Source: a virus. Taken from it: a stretch of DNA of 22,284 nt. Both the position numbers and the translations under genes were made by a program. Numbering within the stretch: position 1 is the first letter of the stretch; every line of letters starts with the position of its first letter. The stretch covers positions 1-22,284 of IMG/VR virus record IMGVR_UViG_3300023170_000198, one strand, 5' to 3'. A model generated the notes under the pieces. That model did not search any database and was not told where the DNA came from. It saw only the letters and a list, made by a program, of their open reading frames with translations. Below are positions 8,286 through 16,085 of the stretch, piece by piece.

Positions 8286-9746
8286 TTACATTTCAATGAT
8301 CAGTTTGATGTCTTCGATCTGATCGGCAGCTCTTGATACTGCACCTCTATTCTCTACATACATTATTTGACCAGAGTATTTTTCAACTTCTGGAAAAGTA
8401 GCATCTACAGATGATACTGAACCAATTGAAGATCCACTCTTATAAACTGTATCAGCAGCTACAAAATCAACATAACCACCTTCTGAGTTTACAGAAGGAA
8501 TGAAAGATACTACTGTACCTGATATTGATAGTATTCTTGCAACAGCAACACCACTTCCGTCTGCAGCTGCATTCATAATAATGTCATCAGCAGAAAGACC
8601 TGACACTGAAGATAGTGTCATTTTGTGGTAAGATGATAATGTACTTGCAGTAGCAACTGTTGTTGTACCAACTGTAAAAGGATCTTGGATAAGACCAATT
8701 CTTCTAAAATCGTTGTCGATTGGGAAGTCACCTGAACCTTCTGCAAACTCAAGTCTTGAATTTACGATTACATAGTTTCCGCCCAACTCTTGTACTGGAT
8801 CTGCACCATGACCAATGATTGGTGAAATAATTGGTGTAACACTTGCATTTGTGCCTGAACCAATTCCTGTTATGCCTGCAATGTCAATAGATGCTCTCTT
8901 ATAACCAGAACCATTTGTTGTTACTGTGATATAAGAAACAACACCAGAATCTACAACAACTGTACATACACCACCTGAACCATCTCCGTCAATTGCTACA
9001 GATGTGTATGTGCCGTCAGTGTAACCTGAACCACCTGCATCTACTCTAACATGATAGATAGCACCGTCTACTGCACCGTTTTCTACATCCCATTGACCAG
9101 AACCGTCATCGGTTGCAGATGAACCCATTGCACCACTTGTTCCTGTTCCGTCTATTTCGGTTTGAGCACCGATAGTTTTTACTGGAATAAAGTCGTTAGT
9201 TACGAATTTGATTGTTTCTGAGGCAGAAATTGTGTACATATATTTCCAGATGTAACCTCGACCAGCGGCAGCTGCTGAATCTGAAGTCTCAACTAATACT
9301 GTTGCACTTGTTCCTGTAGGTTTTACTGTTGAAGCAACAACTGCTCCTGAAGCATCTCTACCTGTTCTGATACATTTGTATACATGGTATTCGTCTGTAA
9401 TTACATAGAATCTACCATCAAATAAACTATTTTGTGCTGTTGCAGGAGTTTGATTACTTGATGAATAGTCGTGTGCATATTCATCATATGTTACTCCTGA
9501 TGTCCAGTTATATCTTGTCAAACCATGTGTAACATCTGAAGAAGATACCTTCTTCAATGCTATCATATCTGACCATGAATCGATTTCTTCTCCGATACCA
9601 TTTACTGGTGAAGGTGGATTATTCTCATCTGTCCATGCGTTAGGTCTACCTATGAATAGGTAACTTGAAGAAGCGGATTCACCGAAATCTTCCTTAAATT
9701 GTTTAGCGTTATGTACTCTAAACTTTTCCGTAATAATTGCTGCCAT
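8286..9746 (-). CDS. 8: Baseplate wedge protein gp8
   Basis: This 486-residue protein is a counterpart of T4 gp8, a wedge component that joins gp6/gp7 to the peripheral proteins. The N-terminus (IITEKFRVHNAKQF, then YLFIGRPNAWTDENNPP), the GYIWKYMYTIS motif at residues 164-174 and the C-terminus (SGQIMYVENRGAVSRAADQI at 458-477, then EDIKLIIEM) match the pattern of T4 gp8 as I recall it (YVWEYLFEI; GEMIYMENR ... DQTEEINILF). T4 gp8 is about 334 residues. The extra length comes from glycine-rich inserts: residues about 228-308 contain GGSGYTDGTY and GSGYKRASI repeats, and 360-450 another beta-rich stretch. The start at 9746 is fixed by AGGAG at 9761-9757 and by two late promoter boxes directly upstream. 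It follows the gene 7 counterpart, the T4 order. Confidence 0.9.
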   Translation of the reverse strand: MAAIITEKFRVHNAKQFKEDFGESASSSYLFIGRPNAWTDENNPPSPVNGIGEEIDSWSDMIALKKVSSSDVTHGLTRYNWTSGVTYDEYAHDYSSSNQTPATAQNSLFDGRFYVITDEYHVYKCIRTGRDASGAVVASTVKPTGTSATVLVETSDSAAAAGRGYIWKYMYTISASETIKFVTNDFIPVKTIGAQTEIDGTGTSGAMGSSATDDGSGQWDVENGAVDGAIYHVRVDAGGSGYTDGTYTSVAIDGDGSGGVCTVVVDSGVVSYITVTTNGSGYKRASIDIAGITGIGSGTNASVTPIISPIIGHGADPVQELGGNYVIVNSRLEFAEGSGDFPIDNDFRRIGLIQDPFTVGTTTVATASTLSSYHKMTLSSVSGLSADDIIMNAAADGSGVAVARILSISGTVVSFIPSVNSEGGYVDFVAADTVYKSGSSIGSVSSVDATFPEVEKYSGQIMYVENRGAVSRAADQIEDIKLIIEM

Positions 9747-9765
9747 TTTTTTAATCTCCTCAGAT

Positions 9766-9773
9766 TATTTATA
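9766..9773 (-). promoter_or_regulatory. T4-type late promoter box, proximal copy before gene 8
   Basis: This is an exact TATAAATA on the minus strand. A start site about 6-7 bases downstream would fall within the ribosome binding site of gene 8 (9757-9761), so this copy may yield a poorly translated message or serve as a second contact site for the upstream copy. Confidence 0.6.
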
Positions 9774-9776
9774 TAC

Positions 9777-9784
9777 TATTTATA
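9777..9784 (-). promoter_or_regulatory. T4-type late promoter box, distal copy before gene 8
   Basis: This is an exact TATAAATA on the minus strand, in the 40-base gap between the gene 7 counterpart and gene 8. It predicts a start site near 9770 and a leader of about 24 bases that contains the AGGAG ribosome binding site. T4 late promoters consist of this box alone, read with the phage late sigma factor (gp55). It is the best placed late promoter in the window. Confidence 0.75.
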
Positions 9785-9786
9785 AC

Positions 9787-12700
9787 TTATGCCGACTTCA
9801 CATAAGCATTAAATGATAAATTAGTTCGTTTTCTTTCATGTAGAGGATATTCTGCTACATATGTCTTAGGTAAATATGTTTCTAAATCATAGAATCTAAC
9901 ACCCTCTAAGTGTGATTCTTCTGATAGTAAAGCACCATGACCATCCTCTAACAAGATATCATCTTCATCAACTTCATCTTTTAGATAGTAAGATATCTTA
10001 TATGTTTGTTGATTTGTTATTATATTTATTGTTTTAATTGTAGGTCCAAATGGAACAAAAGATGTATAACTGTGTGAACCAGCATCTTCGTCAACCATTG
10101 CCTCTCCATCTTCAAAGACTATTCTATCATGATCTTCAAATAAGAAGTACTGGTCTTTGAGTTCTATTGATCTTTCTGTTGTAAAATAATGTACAGGTTC
10201 GTCTGTAGTTCCTTCTTCAAGGCGTATTTGTTCACCTGATTCAAATATGAATGTATCACCAAAGTCACCTTTTACATTAGCAGTAGGACTTGGTTCCATT
10301 CTTAGAATAGATGCATCATCTTCTAATTCGATTAGATAACCATCTTCAAGTACCAATCTTTCATCAACTAAATCTTGTGAAGTATAAATTTTACCTTCGA
10401 TAGCTGGTCTTCTTTCTGTACTTCTAACAAGATAGTTGTTATCTGCAGTATCTAATGATAGAACGGTAGGTATACCATTGTTTGTAAGTAAACCGACCTG
10501 TGAAGATGCTAATGAATGTAATTGTTGTATGTTTACATTGAAATGAGCATTCTCGTTTGGTGAATTTGATGAGCTATCACCACCAGCATCTTTTAGTACA
10601 ATGAGTGGATCATTTATTTCATCAGCATTAGTGTATATCTCTATCTCTCTCATAGAGTTAGAGAATGCATTTACAACATATGGTACGACTTCAAGACCAA
10701 TAATAATTGTTGGTCTAAATCTAAATTGATTTTCTGGTACAGTATCAATGTTGTTTCGTATTGCTACTTCACCAAAGAAAATATGACCAGATGGATGAAT
10801 CAAGTCTTTGAGAGCACTTCTCCATTTATTAATTGATTCACCTACACTTACAACATATGAATGTGTTTGATAATATGTTCCATCTTGTATATTCGAAGCA
10901 TCTTCATCTAAGTACGATCTTGTACCTAAGAATTGTTTCTGCATGATGCCTTCACCTGATTGAGTACCACGGCCAACAAAAGGATCAAACTTAAGAATTT
11001 TGAATTCGTCCACATTATTAAATGAAACTGTTTCGTTATCTAGGAACCAACCATCTAAATCTGTTATTTTTAGAATGTGTTTATTGATCTCATAAGATAC
11101 TACTTTAGCAGTAGCACCAGAAATATCACCAGTTAGAACTATGTCTCTACTCAAACTAGCAGTAGGTGTAGTAATCAACATTGGGAAGTATGACTTGCTA
11201 GATGGTATACCATCTTCATCAAAACTGTGTCCTTGGTCTTGTATGTTTAGAGACTCTATACCACCAATGTTTTCACCATATGCAAATATTTTAGCACCAG
11301 TACCACTTGAAACTTGAGCAAGTGTGTTTAGTTTAGCAGTGGTAGAATCACCACCTGTGATTTCTTCACCTGTAAGAAAAACTCCTGTATCACTGCTGTC
11401 TCTCTTTACTACAATTCTGTTTTTAGTTGGCTCTAGTCTAATGATTGAAGCAGTAGCACTAGAGTTAGTTCCTGTTACTGTTTCACCAACTTGATATCCT
11501 GTAATGTCATCAAAGTATAGATAACCACCAGGATATGCATTAGGTGTTGTGTTATAATGACCACCACTTAGAATTTTGACTGATCTAATGTTACCTGTAG
11601 TTGTTTCTTGGTTTATAAGATCACCATCTTCGTAAGTTATTCTATTGAAAGATGTGTAAATCTCAACTAGTTCTCCACCTGATAATGGAGTTCCAAAGGT
11701 CACTCTATCATTTTTGAATGAAAAATCTGTTATAGGTGTAGATTCTATTCCGTCAACAAATACTCTAACTAAGTTGTCGTTGAAGAATATTCTGTTTCCA
11801 TTGTTGTCAACTCCTGAGAATACTGTCTGACCAACATTAGCTGTTATTTCAAATTGACCCCATAGAGTAGCATTCTCTAAAAGTAATTCATCACCAACTG
11901 ATCCTATAATTGCTTCTGCACCGCCTTTCTGTAGGTTGTCATCAAAAACTACTATGTCACCAGCATCGTAATTTATTCCGTCTTCTTCTATGTAAATGTG
12001 TGTGATTGGACCATATGTTAGTCCATCTACAACTGCTACTGATTCTCCTGTACCAGAATCTCCTTTAGCACCAGTGAAAACAAGCTGATCGTTTAGATCA
12101 TACATTCCACCATCACTTCTAGTTTCTAATGTAAGGCCACTGCCATCTTCTAAAAGAATTACGCCGTCATCATCATGTTCTAAGTATACTGAAGAGTTGT
12201 CGGTGTTTACGCCTGAAATGATGCCTTTTATAACTGCAGTATATGATGTTTTGTCATCTCTGTCAAGAAAAGTGACTGCATCTAAATTTGAAAACTCACC
12301 GTAATGGTTGTTCTTTATTTCACATGAATATAAAAATGATGCAGAATCTATAACATAGACATTTTCTACAATTGATTCTGCTAATACGGTTCTTCCGTCT
12401 GAATCGTATTTTGTAATCTTATCTGTTGCTTGTGGCAGTGTGTCTTTATCCATCTGCACAACAAGTCTTCTTTGTTGTTTGTAATCTGATCTTGATAAGT
12501 ATAGTGTTTCATTATCAGGATATCTAACTGTAGAATCCTGACCGTATAAAATTCTCATTAGGAATTTTATAGATTCTTCTGTACCTTTTTTCTGATATAA
12601 TTCTCTGATATGTTTTATTGCTATTCTTTTGTTTGGTACACCAGTCAAGTCTAGTGAAGGTACAAAATCTTTTTGGAAGTATTTGACAAAATCTTCCGTA

Positions 12701-13224
12701 GTGTGATCGATATCACCTAAGTCTAATAGTTTATTGTTAGCAACAATTGTGTTATATTTGAAAGATTTTACAGTACCTTTTTGGCCACCTAGTCTTCCTT
12801 CTACAACTTCTTGTTCTGAAAAACCATTACCAAGAATTGTGTCGATATAGAGAATGTTTCCATTTATAACTCTAATTTTAGCGACACTTGAATTTGTTTC
12901 TCCATAAATGTACTCACCCACTTTGAACGGACTTGCATTTATATTTGGGTTTGTAGATGTTGTTTCTAATATGATTTTAGAGTCATCTTTATCTGGAGAG
13001 GGAGAGACCGTAGATGGCTCTAATAACATAGAACCATCTCCGTCCTCGAAAAGTATGCCGTCTAGGTCTTCTTGTGTTTCGAGTACAAGTATTTCAGACT
13101 CTAGGAACTCAAAATACGCTTTCAGAAATTGTTCAAAGACTGGTGCTTCTTCCTTTACGAAATCAGGCAGAAGACTAGGTAGTCTATGACTCAATTTATC
13201 TGTAATGTATTTCTCGTGTGACAT
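9787..13224 (-). CDS. 7: Baseplate wedge protein, gp7 counterpart
   Basis: This 1145-residue protein lies between genes 6 and 8, the place of T4 gene 7 (1032 residues), the wedge initiator. Residues 12-44 (SHRLPSLLPDFVKEEAPVF, then FLKAYFEFLE), 198-236 (NKRIAIKHIRELYQKKGTEE, then IKFLMRILYG) and 805-819 (LKDLIHPSGHIFFGE) parallel three stretches of C-terminal T4 gp7 as I recall it (FEAFCEAYIQYL; STKGIEASYKFLFKVLY; FVHPVGFGF). Large beta-rich inserts separate these segments. Residues 458-526 are the beta module shared with gp53 and the fibre-like protein. Modules of the type VGETVTGTNSSA lie at 100-150, 576-627 and 696-735. A (I/L)LxEDG motif recurs at residues 57, 356, 957, 992, 1035 and 1090. 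I see no counterpart of the N-terminal part of T4 gp7. The start is 4 bases after the preceding stop. The gp7 identity rests on position and short motifs, so it is likely and not certain. Confidence 0.7.
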   Translation of the reverse strand: MSHEKYITDKLSHRLPSLLPDFVKEEAPVFEQFLKAYFEFLESEILVLETQEDLDGILFEDGDGSMLLEPSTVSPSPDKDDSKIILETTSTNPNINASPFKVGEYIYGETNSSVAKIRVINGNILYIDTILGNGFSEQEVVEGRLGGQKGTVKSFKYNTIVANNKLLDLGDIDHTTEDFVKYFQKDFVPSLDLTGVPNKRIAIKHIRELYQKKGTEESIKFLMRILYGQDSTVRYPDNETLYLSRSDYKQQRRLVVQMDKDTLPQATDKITKYDSDGRTVLAESIVENVYVIDSASFLYSCEIKNNHYGEFSNLDAVTFLDRDDKTSYTAVIKGIISGVNTDNSSVYLEHDDDGVILLEDGSGLTLETRSDGGMYDLNDQLVFTGAKGDSGTGESVAVVDGLTYGPITHIYIEEDGINYDAGDIVVFDDNLQKGGAEAIIGSVGDELLLENATLWGQFEITANVGQTVFSGVDNNGNRIFFNDNLVRVFVDGIESTPITDFSFKNDRVTFGTPLSGGELVEIYTSFNRITYEDGDLINQETTTGNIRSVKILSGGHYNTTPNAYPGGYLYFDDITGYQVGETVTGTNSSATASIIRLEPTKNRIVVKRDSSDTGVFLTGEEITGGDSTTAKLNTLAQVSSGTGAKIFAYGENIGGIESLNIQDQGHSFDEDGIPSSKSYFPMLITTPTASLSRDIVLTGDISGATAKVVSYEINKHILKITDLDGWFLDNETVSFNNVDEFKILKFDPFVGRGTQSGEGIMQKQFLGTRSYLDEDASNIQDGTYYQTHSYVVSVGESINKWRSALKDLIHPSGHIFFGEVAIRNNIDTVPENQFRFRPTIIIGLEVVPYVVNAFSNSMREIEIYTNADEINDPLIVLKDAGGDSSSNSPNENAHFNVNIQQLHSLASSQVGLLTNNGIPTVLSLDTADNNYLVRSTERRPAIEGKIYTSQDLVDERLVLEDGYLIELEDDASILRMEPSPTANVKGDFGDTFIFESGEQIRLEEGTTDEPVHYFTTERSIELKDQYFLFEDHDRIVFEDGEAMVDEDAGSHSYTSFVPFGPTIKTINIITNQQTYKISYYLKDEVDEDDILLEDGHGALLSEESHLEGVRFYDLETYLPKTYVAEYPLHERKRTNLSFNAYVKSA

Positions 13225-13228
13225 TATC

Positions 13229-13702
13229 TTATGTTAAGGTAGCACCCACATTTGAGATTGGGAACCAATTGTTTCCATCCCATATGCAAATTACTGATTC
13301 GCCTCTTGTGTCTAATACGATCTGATTTGATGTACTAGCAGAGTATCCCCATGAAGACACTGTAATTTGTGCTTCATATGAAGATGCAGGCTCTGTAGAT
13401 GCATAGATTACCTTAATTTGACCTGTATCAGTACCATCGTCCAATGTGAAAGAGACATTGCCTGAAAAACTTGATCCGTCAATTGCTGTTGCAAAAGTAG
13501 AAGCAAGATTTGAAGCTGTCGCTGTCAAAGTTGTAATATCATCAACTGCAAGGTGAGTTGGGATATTTTCGAATAACTGACCAATGGTCATCTTTTTATT
13601 TACTGGCGTGCCACCAGGATTGTCAACAATGTGTAGAAGATCATCAGCACCTATGTCTGAATCTGCTACTGCTGTTAATGCACTTATTTTTTTATCTGCC
13701 AT
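13229..13702 (-). CDS. Small beta-rich virion protein (KISALTA family)
   Basis: This is a 157-residue protein that begins MADKKISALTAVADSDIGAD, with LLHIVDNPGGTPVNKKMTIG following. This N-terminus is one I recall from small structural or tail-associated proteins of many marine phages and from the start of some fibres; its precise role is unknown. The C-terminal half is beta-rich and ends VICIWDGNNWFPISNVGATL, a pattern typical of small trimeric beta domains. It sits between genes 6 and 7, where T4 has no gene. It has the strongest ribosome binding site in the window, GGAGGA at 13716-13711, 8 bases before the ATG, and follows a 72-base gap that holds a hairpin. Both suggest expression at a higher level than its neighbours; this is inference. 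Confidence 0.8.
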   Translation of the reverse strand: MADKKISALTAVADSDIGADDLLHIVDNPGGTPVNKKMTIGQLFENIPTHLAVDDITTLTATASNLASTFATAIDGSSFSGNVSFTLDDGTDTGQIKVIYASTEPASSYEAQITVSSWGYSASTSNQIVLDTRGESVICIWDGNNWFPISNVGATLT

Positions 13703-13744
13703 TTTTTATATCCTCCAATATAATCCAAATAAATGGGAAATTAC

Positions 13745-13759
13745 TCGTGGGACTCACGA
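13745..13759 (-). other. Small hairpin between gene 6 and the KISALTA gene
   Basis: TCGTGAGTCCCACGA on the minus strand forms a perfect 5-bp stem with a 5-base loop, in the largest gap of the window (13703-13774). The bases that follow (GTAATTTCCCATT) are not a U-run. It may mark an RNA processing or stability site. I see no TATAAATA in this gap. Confidence 0.35.
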
Positions 13760-13774
13760 TCACTTTACGCATAA

Positions 13775-15643
13775 TTAGTAACTAGTGTTTGGTGTAGAGT
13801 TATATCCTATACCTGCACTAGACTCACCACTTGCGATGGTGTCTACTTCACCTTTGACACTTATGTTTTCAGATGATATGTCTATAAGAGAACCTCTTGT
13901 TGCAACAATATCATAACTACTTGGTATCACTGTGAAGTCAATAGATTTGTTAGCATTTGCTGTAGAAGCAATAGTCAACGCATCAATTGTTATTTTACCA
14001 GTTGAGTACTCTATAGTACCCGCCTCGTTGTCTGTATAAATTCTTACAGAATTAGAAACATAGAATCTTCTTACATTTCCTTTTCCGTCATCATCGAAGA
14101 AGAATGTTTTAGCATCTCCTTCTAATGTAAAACCTGTTGTTGTGAGAATACCACCAGCAGTTGCATTATGACCAGAATGAGGATTGTATAAACCATTTCC
14201 AAAGTCTACAATAAGTCCTTTATTCTCACCAATTTTTATGCTTGATTGTTTTCTCAATCTTATGTTTGTAATGTTAGATAATACTGAAGCATTAGCATCA
14301 TCTATTGCTCTAACTATCTTTGAATGTCTGAAAATCGCATCAAAGTTGTTTAGATTTGTGCTATCAAAATCTAAAATTGCATTCGTAACCAATGTTTCGA
14401 TTTCTCCTTTTGATAACTGAGTAAGAGATGGATTGTATTTGAAAGTTGTAGATATAAGTATTTTTACAATTTCTGGATCTACAATCTCTGGTCTTACTGT
14501 AATCATGTTTAATTTTCTGAGATTAACGATTATAACTCTTTTCTCTTCTTCTGTTAAATAATCTGAATTTGTAGGTTTGATAGCAAGAAAAACTTTTCCG
14601 TATTCAGGTGGGTCGTTATCTTCACCACCCCACACTGCAACTGCATCTGCATTCGGATAATACTCACTGACTTTTGCTTTGTAGTCATTCAGTGTTACCA
14701 GTCTGTTTTGTGATGTATAGTACTTGTTAGCTTTGAACTTGATAGAATCGATACTCTCTCTTTCACCACCACCACTTGCAGCTTGCAATGTTATAACATT
14801 CGAACTTGTATAACCACTCACACCTGTAACTTGATAGAAAACATTAGCACCATTACCATGCTCTTCGTCTACTACAATATATGTGATATCTATTTGATCA
14901 CCATCTAATAGTGCTTTACCTAAAACACCATCACCAAAATATACTTCTATATGTCCTTCTTCATTTTCTTGTGTGTAGTAGACTTTAGAAGTTGTGGTAA
15001 TTGTTGATACATCTGTTGATAGATCATAAGATGACGCTACACCATTAGATGTAACTGTCACTCTCAATGTGGATTTGTCCACTCTTCTATTTGATAAAAC
15101 AAACTTGATGTTTTGTATTTGATTATCGTATACAAATGTATCTGTAATATAAGTTCCTTGAATAAGATCAATGTTATCGTAAGAAAACTTATCAGTCTCT
15201 TGTGTTGGTTTTACCGAACTGGTAACAACAAAATTTAGTGTACTGCCATCGTAAACAGTCTGAAATAATGCACCTCTTAGCAATGTCATATCGTTTGGTG
15301 TTGGATATGTGCCGTCAGCATTTCTTACATTGTTTATTGTTAATTGAATTTTTGCCTTGGCAGCTGCTTCAGATGCTGGTGTAAAACCTAAATCTTTTGC
15401 TCTTGACACAACATTCTTTCTGAGTTGTGCTGAATCTAAAAACAATTCACTTGCAACTAAATTTGTGTTGAATGCAGATATGTGTGAAGCATATGCTAGT
15501 AAGTCTATCAAAATAGAAAGGTTAGAACCTTCAAAGTCGTAATCTTTGAATTTGTCTTGTCCCTTTAGATAGTCTTTTAGATTCTGAACGATATCTTCAA
15601 AATCTGAATCTGATACATTGAGAAGTGAACTGTTTACTGCCAT
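13775..15643 (-). CDS. 6: Baseplate wedge protein gp6 (baseplate J type)
   Basis: This 622-residue protein is the gp6 counterpart (T4 gp6 is about 660 residues). gp6 dimers join the six wedges into the inner ring around the hub. The N-terminal core at about residues 38-93 is typical: FEGSNLSILIDLLAYASHIS, then LVASELFLDSAQLRKNVVSR and AKDLGFTP. The middle part is beta-rich and contains a baseplate-J-like stretch (VYYTQENEEGHIEVYFGDGV, then GGGERESIDSIKFKANKYY and RLVTLNDYKAKVSEYYPNAD). The C-terminal third (FFFDDDGKGNVRRFYVSN, YSTGKITIDAL) resembles the end of gp6-type proteins. The ATG shares one base with the gene 25 stop (TAATG), so the two are probably translationally coupled. The order 25-6 with the gene 7 and 8 counterparts following agrees with a wedge cluster. 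Confidence 0.92.
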   Translation of the reverse strand: MAVNSSLLNVSDSDFEDIVQNLKDYLKGQDKFKDYDFEGSNLSILIDLLAYASHISAFNTNLVASELFLDSAQLRKNVVSRAKDLGFTPASEAAAKAKIQLTINNVRNADGTYPTPNDMTLLRGALFQTVYDGSTLNFVVTSSVKPTQETDKFSYDNIDLIQGTYITDTFVYDNQIQNIKFVLSNRRVDKSTLRVTVTSNGVASSYDLSTDVSTITTTSKVYYTQENEEGHIEVYFGDGVLGKALLDGDQIDITYIVVDEEHGNGANVFYQVTGVSGYTSSNVITLQAASGGGERESIDSIKFKANKYYTSQNRLVTLNDYKAKVSEYYPNADAVAVWGGEDNDPPEYGKVFLAIKPTNSDYLTEEEKRVIIVNLRKLNMITVRPEIVDPEIVKILISTTFKYNPSLTQLSKGEIETLVTNAILDFDSTNLNNFDAIFRHSKIVRAIDDANASVLSNITNIRLRKQSSIKIGENKGLIVDFGNGLYNPHSGHNATAGGILTTTGFTLEGDAKTFFFDDDGKGNVRRFYVSNSVRIYTDNEAGTIEYSTGKITIDALTIASTANANKSIDFTVIPSSYDIVATRGSLIDISSENISVKGEVDTIASGESSAGIGYNSTPNTSY

Positions 15644-16059
15644 TATCGTGCCCTTGTTACTTTGAATTCTACTGTTGCTGGTCTTGTACTATTTACTATC
15701 GTATATGTGATAAGTAAATTTACAGCATTCTCATCAGCATCAGCAACTGATACTTTGAGATTGCTAACTCTAGGTTCTAAAATGCTAATACTCTCTTCTA
15801 TTCTTCTAATAAGAGAGTTTCTTCCTCTTGAATCATTTGTTTCAAACAGTTTACTTCTGAGATTTGAACCAAAATTTGGTTTGAACGGCCTTTCATAGAA
15901 GTTTGTTGACACTATGTTTCGTACCGATCTTTTTACAGCTTCTGCATCTGTTTTTAGAGTTATGTCTTTAGTAATAGGATGTAGTGTGAAAAACAAGTCT
16001 ATATCTGAGTAGATGTTTCCAGTTGCTACATTCTTTGCTTTGTTTACTAAGTCGACCAT
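15643..16059 (-). CDS. 25: Baseplate wedge protein gp25
   Basis: This 138-residue protein is close in length to T4 gp25 (132 residues). gp25 is the most conserved wedge subunit: it forms the core bundle with gp6 and gp53 and provides the docking strand for the first ring of sheath. Conserved marks are YSDIDLFFTLHPITKDITLK at residues 17-36, FYERPFKPNFGSNLRSKLFE at 54-73, and the LEPR motif at 94-97, the hallmark of gp25-like proteins of contractile systems. An exact TATAAATA lies 5 bases upstream of its ATG. No purine-rich ribosome binding site is visible between the upstream stop (16086) and the start. The end shares one base with gene 6. Confidence 0.95.
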   Translation of the reverse strand: MVDLVNKAKNVATGNIYSDIDLFFTLHPITKDITLKTDAEAVKRSVRNIVSTNFYERPFKPNFGSNLRSKLFETNDSRGRNSLIRRIEESISILEPRVSNLKVSVADADENAVNLLITYTIVNSTRPATVEFKVTRAR

Positions 16060-16064
16060 ATATC

Positions 16065-16072
16065 TATTTATA
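16065..16072 (-). promoter_or_regulatory. T4-type late promoter box abutting the gene 25 start
   Basis: This is an exact TATAAATA on the minus strand, in the 26-base gap before gene 25. Only 5 bases (GATAT) separate it from the ATG. With the usual T4 spacing the first transcribed base would be at or within a base or two of the A of the start codon, so the message would be leaderless or nearly so. Confidence 0.65.
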
Positions 16073-16085
16073 ATACTTTCAAACT

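Noticed and set aside
12861-12868. TATAAATG on the minus strand, with another at 12936-12943
   Set aside because: These late-promoter-like variants lie inside the gp7 counterpart, far from any start codon. In AT-rich DNA such near matches are expected.
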